DNA from: Saprospiraceae bacterium
GTDB lineage: Bacteria; Bacteroidota; Bacteroidia; Chitinophagales; Saprospiraceae
Assembly (NCBI GenBank): GCA_019187225.1
Contig: JABAQQ010000013.1
Coordinates: 1-64,000 of the forward strand
Direction of reading: 5' to 3'
DNA: 64,000 bases
In this document: piece after piece, positions 7,090 through 13,284 of the stretch
Layout of the letters: each line of letters starts with the position of its first letter
How positions within the stretch are numbered: the first letter of the stretch is position 1
Notes under the pieces: model-generated
What the model saw: the letters and a program-made list of their open reading frames with translations, nothing else
Databases searched by the model: none
What the model was told of the DNA's origin: nothing
Translations under genes and position numbers: made by a program

Positions 7090-7305
7090 TTGCTGCACTA
7101 TATAAATCTCTCCAACATGAGCCGCTCGCAACTCTTCCGCAAAATGCAGGCGGTGAGCAATACTTCGCCCTCCGATTTTATCCGTTCCTACCGCCTGAAT
7201 AAAGCCAAAACCTTGCTGGAAAACACCAACCTAACCGTTTCCGAGGTGGCTTGGCAAGTCGGCTACAAGGACGGGGCGCATTTTTCAAAATTTTATCATT
7301 TTTAG
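7090..7305 (+). pseudogene. N-terminal part of an AraC-type DNA-binding domain, truncated
   Basis: About 70 codons encode NMSRSQLFRKMQAVSNTSPS followed by DFIRSYRLNKAKTLLENTNL and WQVGYKDGAHFSK. This is the AraC-family domain as found at the C-terminus of Bacteroidota hybrid two-component regulators. It stops at 7303-7305 right after HFSKFYHF, before the closing FG.SPS.YR motif. That motif is present instead in the fragment at 4882-4968. There is no upstream sensor or receiver domain, and the frame opens at a TTG with a better ATG at 7117. It is therefore a fragment, not a working regulator. Confidence 0.75.
7252..7291 (+). repeat. 40-bp direct repeat, right copy
   Basis: Identical to 4882-4921 over 40 bases. 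The sequences diverge on both sides, with only the reading frame of AraC shared to the left here and to the right in the other copy. Confidence 0.9.
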
Positions 7306-7409
7306 CGTGGATCTAATTTTCAAAAATAAATTTGCACCAGATTCGGTACGAATTTATTTCAAAAAATGATAGAATTATATTGTTTTACCAATAGAAAAAA
7401 TGATTTTTC

Positions 7410-8552
7410 ATGAGCCAATTCACCAGCATCTCCGAAGTCGCCCGCATTGCGGAGATGTCGGACCCGGCGCTCCGGAATTTACACATTACCCAGAGTTACC
7501 ATGAACTGTCCCTGGTGTTTTCAAAACGAACCGGCCCCTGTGCCAACTGGTGCACCTTCGCTACCTGGGCGTCCAGGCAAGCCGGTCAGACTATTCGGAA
7601 AGAAGACCTCGTGAAAGCACTGGAAAACAACCTTGCCGCCGCGCCTTCCCTCGGCCAAAGCATTAATGACCTCATCGAGAGCCTTCTGAAAAAAGGGGCC
7701 CGCATGGACAAACACAGTATCGTCAAGTTAGTATGGGAAACCCTCGATCCCAAGGCCGCCATGAACCGGGCAAGCGATGCCGTAGCGCGCGGCAATCAAA
7801 AAGTGTATGCGGAAATAGGACGGGAGTTTGCCCGGTTTTTGGAGACCTGCGGGAACGACAACGCTTACGATGACGAAAACATCGGCCGCTTTTGCGATAC
7901 CCTCAAGCCCGGCGACCCGCCCGATGGCCAGCAATATTTAAAGCAGGCATTTAAGGGTTATTACGAGGCTTTTTTTGAACCGGACAACAAGAAAAAAGCC
8001 GAGCTGATTTTGCTGGCCAACATCGAAATAGGTTTCCACGAGCAGACCAGGCTACAGCCTGAAATCGCCGAAGGAATGGAAGCATACGTAACCGACCCAA
8101 AGCAGTTCAAGGACAAGCTTATCCGCGTCCTTTTCCCAAATCAAAGCTGGATTACCTCTTTGATTTCGATGTTCAGGCGCTATTTCAACATGCCCACGCC
8201 GCTGGATATCGCGGCCGAAAAGTTTGCAACGGAGGCCCGGCGCCGCATTCGCTTGTTCCTCACGGCGCGTATGATGGAACTCGGCTTCCCGCAAGGGGTG
8301 CGCCTGCACCTTGGAAAAGATTTGAAAGCCAATTTTCCGCCCGATTTACAAAACCTCACATACCCGGACCTGATCGCCCTGCTGAAAAAAATTGACCCGA
8401 CTCCCGATAACCTGGCAGACACGGGCGCCATAGATTGGGCCAACCTCTACGATCGCCTTCATTTTATTGCCGACCTGTTTCGCTGCTACCAGGAAACGCC
8501 CGATCTGTTGCTGGAACCGCCTTTCGGACCCTCCGGTGTACCGGCCCACTGA
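7410..8552 (+). CDS. Uncharacterised 380-aa helical protein
   Basis: I do not recognise a named family. The protein is soluble, with no signal peptide or membrane segment, and predicted mainly helical. Two stretches look conserved by composition: GPCANWCTFATWASRQAGQT (about 42-61), with two cysteines and three tryptophans, and NIEIGFHEQTRLQPEIAEGM (about 204-223), with a histidine-glutamate pair that could bind metal or act in catalysis. The start ATG at 7410 follows an AT-rich leader (7306-7409). The gene stands alone between the araC fragment and a small membrane protein gene that begins about 130 bp downstream. Codon use is like that of neighbouring core genes, so it need not be recently acquired. 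Confidence 0.75.
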   Translation: MSQFTSISEVARIAEMSDPALRNLHITQSYHELSLVFSKRTGPCANWCTFATWASRQAGQTIRKEDLVKALENNLAAAPSLGQSINDLIESLLKKGARMDKHSIVKLVWETLDPKAAMNRASDAVARGNQKVYAEIGREFARFLETCGNDNAYDDENIGRFCDTLKPGDPPDGQQYLKQAFKGYYEAFFEPDNKKKAELILLANIEIGFHEQTRLQPEIAEGMEAYVTDPKQFKDKLIRVLFPNQSWITSLISMFRRYFNMPTPLDIAAEKFATEARRRIRLFLTARMMELGFPQGVRLHLGKDLKANFPPDLQNLTYPDLIALLKKIDPTPDNLADTGAIDWANLYDRLHFIADLFRCYQETPDLLLEPPFGPSGVPAH

Positions 8553-8679
8553 TCGCCGCAAGGCGAGGCGACCCGGATCAGTCCACCCGGCGACTTGCGT
8601 CATTGCGACAGGAATGGCCCTGCCTGTACCTTCGCCCGGCACAGGGTAAATACTTCCGTATTGATAAAGAAAAGAAGCC

Positions 8680-8883
8680 ATGAAGCTGCAAAAATCAATT
8701 CCGATCATTTTCATTGCCCTGCTGGGCTTGCTGGTCTTATCAAAGATCAAACAGGAGTGGGTATTCGCAGCGATGGCTATTGTACCGCTGCTCGTCATCT
8801 GGCAGGTGGTGATCGCCTTGCGTCACAAGGAACCGGCACAAAAAAAGGGAGAGGCGGAAGACAAGTGGTATGAAAATCCGTAA
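8680..8883 (+). CDS. Small membrane protein, 67 aa
   Basis: The protein has two hydrophobic segments, roughly residues 7-20 (IPIIFIALLGLLVLS) and 28-48 (WVFAAMAIVPLLVIWQVVIAL). A charged tail follows (RHKEPAQKKGEAEDKWYENP) that would lie in the cytoplasm if the termini are inside. It follows the unknown gene at 7410 on the same strand and may share its transcript. No family is recognised. Confidence 0.55.
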   Translation: MKLQKSIPIIFIALLGLLVLSKIKQEWVFAAMAIVPLLVIWQVVIALRHKEPAQKKGEAEDKWYENP

Positions 8884-8910
8884 CCAAATTAAGGGAGGCG
8901 TCTCATCAGG

Positions 8911-8997
8911 TCGGTGATTTGTTTATTTGATGATTTGATTATTTTGGCACTCGCTCCGCCACCAAATAAACGGATCATCAAATAAACAAATCACCGA
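8911..8997. repeat. 24-bp perfect inverted repeat between genes
   Basis: Arms at 8911-8934 (beginning TCGGTGATTTG) and 8974-8997 are perfect complements around a 39-base loop. It lies between the 3' ends of the small membrane protein gene and the DUF1501 gene. It could terminate transcription in both directions, but it looks like one more member of the region's palindromic repeats. Confidence 0.8.
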
Positions 8998-9037
8998 CGC
9001 AAGAGAACACCACCCGTTCTATTCCCGCTTATATGCC

Positions 9038-10693
9038 TTACCGCACCACATTGAGTTTCGCCACCTGTGCCGCGCCGCTCGTTTTGTTTTCCAAACGCAC
9101 ATAATACGCCCCCGGCGGCAGCGATACCACGTCGAAATAGAAGGTATTGGCTCCCGGTTCCACACGCACGTTCAGCGCCGTCACTAAGCTCCCGCCGAGG
9201 CTGTGCAGCGTGAGCCGCGCGTCGAAGAAGGATTCGCTTTGATACGTCACTTCCGCCGCAATGGAAGCGGGATTGGGGAACAGCGTGAGCGACCTGGATC
9301 GGCCCGGCACATCGAACACGCCCACCGTTTGCGGCAGATAACAATCCGGACTGACGACGGCAGCACTTTCCACCACCGGCACTTTGGCAAAACCCTCGAA
9401 CATCGTTTCCGTCAGCACGTCGTCGCTCGCGCCGAGCCAGTCCTGGAGCAGCGCAGTGAATATCTGGCGGTAGTCGAATTGCACGCCCTGGAGTTGGTTG
9501 TCGTTGGTGAGGTTCGAGAGGTTGACGTTGGTGCCCTGTACACCCGCTGCGATGTTTTTTCCAAAGATGAACATCGGCGCGAGGGTGCCGTGGTCGGTGC
9601 CGTCGGAGCCGTTTTCGCGGGCGCAGCGGCCGAATTCCGAAAACGTGCAGGCCACCACCTGGTCGGCCAGGCCCAGCCCGTCGAGGTCGTCGAGGAAGGT
9701 TTTCACAGCGTCCGCGAGGATTTTCAGCAGGTTAGCGTGATCGCCCGTAGTGGGCATACCGTTGAGTATCTGCGCGCTGTGCGTGTCGAAGCCGCCCAAC
9801 TGGCACAGGTAAATTTTGGTCTTGCAACCGCCTTTGACGAGCCGGGCAATGGTTTTCAGTTGGTTGGCCAACAGGTTGTCCGCCGGATAGGTGCTGATCG
9901 AATTCGATCCTGCAGTAAACACCTCGGTGATGCGCTGAGCGTAAAGACTGGTGCTTTGTTCCACCCCCATGATGAACGACAGTTCTTCGCCCTGGTGGGT
10001 GTCGGGCACATTGAGAATGGGCGCGCCGCCGATGGTCTGGATCAGCGAATAAAAACCCGCAGCGTCCTGCCCGCTGAGGTTGATGACGTTCTGGTGCTCC
10101 GTTTCTGTGTGGAAGCCCAGCGATGGGCTGGAATCGCCGATCTGAATACCGAGCGGGTCGGGCATTTCAGGCGTGGGCACGCCTACGATGTCGGGGAAAA
10201 ATGCCTGCAAAGAGCGACCCATCCACCCCGACGGAATGTTGTAGGAGTCCGACGAGGAAGTATCACCGCCGCTCAGCCACAGGTCGGTGCCTTTGAAGTG
10301 CGACTGGTTCATGTTTTCGTAGCCCACGCCTTGTACAATGGACATTTTTCCTTCGTCGTACAACGCTTTCATCGGCTGGAGCGAGGGATGCAACCCCACC
10401 TGTTCGTTGTTGCCGAGCGTCGCGTCGAGGCTGATCAGGTCGGCTTCCGGGATTTTAATGGAAGGGCGCAGGTTGGCGTACTTGTCGTACTGATGGATGG
10501 GGATGACGGTATTCACCCCGTCGTTGCCGCCTTTGAGTTGGATGAGCACCAACACGCGGTCTTCCACGCCGTCGCAGGACGAAAGAATACGCGCCATTTT
10601 GCTGTTGGCGAAGGGCCGCAAAGGATGACCGTTGACCACGAACGGCGTTACACCCGCGGCGGGAAATATTTTGAGAAAATTTCTGCGTTTCAT
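9038..10693 (-). CDS. DUF1501 exported protein with T9SS sorting domain
   Basis: This 551-aa protein starts MKRRNFLKIFPAAG, a twin-arginine-like signal, then has the DUF1501 core. Typical pieces are VLIQLKGGNDGVNTVIPIHQ (about 49-68), HPSLQPMKALYDEGKMSIVQ, FKGTDLWLSG and FSEFGRCARENGSDGTDHGT (about 350-369). DUF1501 proteins belong to the alkaline phosphatase/sulfatase superfamily and have no firm function. The last about 80 residues (from LTLFPNPASI) form a type-A T9SS sorting domain, so the product should cross the outer membrane. It is normally partnered with DUF1800, here encoded at 11380-13035 on the same strand. The two are separated by an oppositely oriented four-helix-bundle gene. Confidence 0.9.
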   Translation of the reverse strand: MKRRNFLKIFPAAGVTPFVVNGHPLRPFANSKMARILSSCDGVEDRVLVLIQLKGGNDGVNTVIPIHQYDKYANLRPSIKIPEADLISLDATLGNNEQVGLHPSLQPMKALYDEGKMSIVQGVGYENMNQSHFKGTDLWLSGGDTSSSDSYNIPSGWMGRSLQAFFPDIVGVPTPEMPDPLGIQIGDSSPSLGFHTETEHQNVINLSGQDAAGFYSLIQTIGGAPILNVPDTHQGEELSFIMGVEQSTSLYAQRITEVFTAGSNSISTYPADNLLANQLKTIARLVKGGCKTKIYLCQLGGFDTHSAQILNGMPTTGDHANLLKILADAVKTFLDDLDGLGLADQVVACTFSEFGRCARENGSDGTDHGTLAPMFIFGKNIAAGVQGTNVNLSNLTNDNQLQGVQFDYRQIFTALLQDWLGASDDVLTETMFEGFAKVPVVESAAVVSPDCYLPQTVGVFDVPGRSRSLTLFPNPASIAAEVTYQSESFFDARLTLHSLGGSLVTALNVRVEPGANTFYFDVVSLPPGAYYVRLENKTSGAAQVAKLNVVR

Positions 10694-10701
10694 TTAAAAA
10701 A

Positions 10702-10738
10702 AGTGTTTGAGTTTTTGAGTGTGGGAGTGTTTGAGTTA
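10702..10738. repeat. Octamer-rich simple repeat, left flank of four-helix cassette 1
   Basis: Direct iterations of GTGTTTGA/GTTTTTGA with a central GTGTGGGAGT lie just upstream of the DUF1501 start on the plus-strand reading. The same words recur right after the four-helix gene (11188-11225) and, inverted, at 11317-11378. Confidence 0.75.
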
Positions 10739-10815
10739 GGCCGCAGTCTGACCGATTTACAGTAGTTTTGCGAGCATAACACGCTTTATCTTTTCACTCA
10801 AAAAAAGTTAAAACC

Positions 10816-11190
10816 ATGAGTAGAATCACTCGTTTTGAAGACCTTGATTGCTGGAAAGCCGCCCGTATCTTCGCCAAAAATGTTTTCTTATTGAGTCAAT
10901 CAGGCCCTTTGGCCAATGACTGGGACACTCGTGGACAATTCAGACGTGCAGCGGTTTCCGTTATGAACAATATCGCCGAAGGTTTTGGGCGTTTTTCCGA
11001 CAGAGATTCGTTGCGCTTTTACGATACGGCCAGAGCATCTGGCAATGAAGTAAAAAGTATGCTATACCTTTTTGAGGATATCAATTATCTGTCTCCTCAA
11101 AACCTGATCCAGCTCCACAAAGAAGTGGATGATGCACTTTATCTTACGGGCGGCCTCATTCGTTATATCCAAAAAAAGTTGGGCGAATGA
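10816..11190 (+). CDS. Four-helix-bundle protein (23S rRNA IVS-type family)
   Basis: The protein is 124 aa, the normal length for the S23/four-helix-bundle family first seen in 23S rRNA intervening sequences. Hallmarks are FEDLDCWKAARIFAKNVF near the N-terminus, QFRRAAVSVMNNIAEGFGRF (about 41-60; the family has RA..S...NIAEG.GR) and FYDTARASGNEVKSMLYL (about 68-85). Related proteins include the Avd accessory protein of diversity-generating retroelements, but no reverse transcriptase is near. The gene lies on the opposite strand between DUF1800 and DUF1501, which are usually adjacent. Simple repeats flank it, and its TGA stop is itself part of the repeat. It looks inserted; its role is unknown. 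Confidence 0.85.
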   Translation: MSRITRFEDLDCWKAARIFAKNVFLLSQSGPLANDWDTRGQFRRAAVSVMNNIAEGFGRFSDRDSLRFYDTARASGNEVKSMLYLFEDINYLSPQNLIQLHKEVDDALYLTGGLIRYIQKKLGE

Positions 11191-11378
11191 GTGTTTGAGT
11201 GTTTGAGTGTTTGAGTGTGGGAGTACTGAGGAATTTGCCCTAAATTATAGATTATTAAATTGATTATCAGTGGCTTAATTCTCTAATCGTTCATTATGCT
11301 TCCGTGAGGTCATCACTTACTCCCACACTCAAACACTCAAACACTCAATCACTCAAACACTCAATCACTCAAACACTC
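11188..11378. repeat. Inverted simple-repeat block, right flank of four-helix cassette 1
   Basis: A direct block of GTGTTTGA units ending GTGTGGGAGTA (11191-11225) is followed by about 90 bp of AT-rich sequence. Then comes its inverted counterpart TACTCCCACACTCAAACACT and further ACTCAAAC/ACTCAATC units to 11378. The two blocks form a large hairpin immediately 3' of the four-helix gene and next to the DUF1800 stop. No gene is seen inside. Confidence 0.85.
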
Positions 11379-11379
11379 C

Positions 11380-13035
11380 TCAAAACGTCTGATATTCCGG
11401 CGAATACATCACCGCATTGACCAGCCGTTCGAGTGCGATCTTCACTTCCGCGTCATTGCCGGTCGTCAGGTAATTCTGCCATTCGTAGGTCCAGTCGGCG
11501 GGCGGCAACTGGTCGAGAAAAACGAGAATATAGAAATAGTTGAAGCGGTCGGTATCCACCTGTTCGGGCAGCAGGTATTCGAGCAATTCCTGCACCAGCA
11601 CGTAGGGATCGGAGGGATCGCTGAAAAAGCCGCTGTTTTTTACCCAGGGCGCGATGTCGAGTTTTACTCCAATGGACAAATTGGGGGTGCCGCCGAACTG
11701 GCGCGTACCCGTGAGCAGCATGGCCGGCACTTTGTAGCGGGCGATGATGGTGCTCGAATTGAACCACTGGCGGCTGAAATCGGGGTCGGCATACAAGCCC
11801 GGATAGCCGGCCACGTCGGAGGGCATAAAGATCGGCAGGTTGGCCGCGCCGAACATCCGGGTGGTGACCGCTTGTTCGTAGAAGAAGCGGTAGTGCGTCC
11901 GGGGCTGCGTCATCGGATCGGGGATCGCGATGTCGAAGAAAGAGATGGATTGCAGCGCCAGTTCGAGCGGCGATTTGATCATGCCGCCGATGAATTCGTC
12001 GGCGATATTGGAATCGTCGGCATCATAGAAATGTTCGCTGGCCAGCAGTTGAGCGAGCACGGGTTTTATCTCGAAATCATTGGCAATGAGTGTATTGGAG
12101 AGCGGAACGATGATGTCGTTCTCGATCTCGTCGGTGATCTTGCGATACACAAAATAGTGATACAGACGGCGGCACAGGTTTTTGGCCGTCTCCGGCTGGG
12201 CGAAGATCATGTCAACGAAAGCGTTCAGTTCAGTGAACATCCCCGCAGCGTTACTCGCTCCTGCGATGACCGTGTTTTGAAATTTGTCGCTAAATGCTTT
12301 GCTGCCGGGATCGTGTTGGTTGAAAATAGCCCGTCCCATTGGAATACCTGTTTCCGGATCAATGGTATCGCGTTGGCCGCGCGCCCGGAATCCAGTCAAC
12401 ACCCGTGCCGCCGCCACGATGTCGTCTTCGGTGTAATTGGTGTAATCGCCGGGGCCGATTTGCGGGCCTTTGCCGATGGTGAACAGTTCGAAGTATTCGC
12501 GGGCAAAGTTTTCATTTGGGTTGGTAAAAGTATTTTCATTGTTATTCAGGTAACGGAGCATAGAATTGTCCGTAACTAATTTGGTCGCCAACTTTTTAAA
12601 ATTCCCCAATGCGCCCCAACGCAACAAGGCCAAATAATCGAAGTACGAGGCCGTCAAACCCGTCCCCACAATTGAAGTGATCAGGTACTGGTGGAAGAAA
12701 AAAGCCATTTTATGGCCGATGCCGGGGTCGTGCAGCGCCTCGTTGATCCACCAGCCGCGCAGGTAGGGACGCATCATAAAATCCTGGGTGCCGGCGGGCA
12801 GCGGGGTGCCGGGCGGGTTGATCCACGCGACCGGCGGCACGGCGTTGTCGTTGCTGTACACCGGCTGGTCGAGTTGGAGCGGATAGAGTGTCAGCAGCGA
12901 GTCCAGCGCCTCAGCAGCGCTTTGCCCCGCCATCTGATCCACTTTGGCTTTGGTGAAGCGGTAACTCGTCCGGCGCAACAGGTGCGCCGCGCGGCGCTTG
13001 CCCAACGAGCCTTGCAAGGGAGAGAGTGATGCCAT
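11380..13035 (-). CDS. DUF1800 domain protein
   Basis: The 551-aa protein carries the DUF1800 domain. It starts with the family feature AAHLLRRTSYRFTKAKVDQM (about 16-35). Later conserved parts include MAFFFHQYLIT, LRWGALGNFKKLATKLVTDN, LNNNENTFTNPNENFAREYF and YTEDDIVAAARVLTGFR. In Bacteroidota and Planctomycetota these proteins are encoded beside DUF1501 proteins and are thought to act together outside the cytoplasm on an unknown substrate. No signal peptide is obvious at the chosen start (MASLSPLQGS). The DUF1501 partner lies downstream on the same strand after the four-helix cassette, so the ancestral pair was probably contiguous. Confidence 0.88.
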   Translation of the reverse strand: MASLSPLQGSLGKRRAAHLLRRTSYRFTKAKVDQMAGQSAAEALDSLLTLYPLQLDQPVYSNDNAVPPVAWINPPGTPLPAGTQDFMMRPYLRGWWINEALHDPGIGHKMAFFFHQYLITSIVGTGLTASYFDYLALLRWGALGNFKKLATKLVTDNSMLRYLNNNENTFTNPNENFAREYFELFTIGKGPQIGPGDYTNYTEDDIVAAARVLTGFRARGQRDTIDPETGIPMGRAIFNQHDPGSKAFSDKFQNTVIAGASNAAGMFTELNAFVDMIFAQPETAKNLCRRLYHYFVYRKITDEIENDIIVPLSNTLIANDFEIKPVLAQLLASEHFYDADDSNIADEFIGGMIKSPLELALQSISFFDIAIPDPMTQPRTHYRFFYEQAVTTRMFGAANLPIFMPSDVAGYPGLYADPDFSRQWFNSSTIIARYKVPAMLLTGTRQFGGTPNLSIGVKLDIAPWVKNSGFFSDPSDPYVLVQELLEYLLPEQVDTDRFNYFYILVFLDQLPPADWTYEWQNYLTTGNDAEVKIALERLVNAVMYSPEYQTF

Positions 13036-13284
13036 ATTCGGAAGATTGTTGGTGTGAACTTACGGGCTTTGGACGATGCGCGGCAGCGACGGTTTAATAG
13101 AGTGATTGATTTTTCCAAAATATGGCTGAGTAGTGTCGCCGATCATAGTACTGGCCATTTTATCCGCGAGGGTCCAATAGTATGGTCGCAGGTTCTTTGT
13201 CGCAGGGATTTCAATATTGAAAGTAACTGGATTGGGTTAGAGAGAATTGCGTTATACTTGCCCTTCCAATCCAGACACGCCAAC

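Noticed and set aside
4882-7291. Ordinary transposon insertion into araC
   Set aside because: The fragment order is C-half then N-half and the duplication is 40 bp, which does not fit a simple transposon insertion; no transposase is enclosed.
9203-10765. Long plus-strand open frame (520 codons) opposite the DUF1501 gene
   Set aside because: It is the mirror of a high-GC coding region, has no domain, and is fully explained by the DUF1501 gene on the minus strand.
10816-11190. Diversity-generating retroelement, from the Avd-like four-helix protein
   Set aside because: No reverse transcriptase and no template/variable repeat pair nearby.
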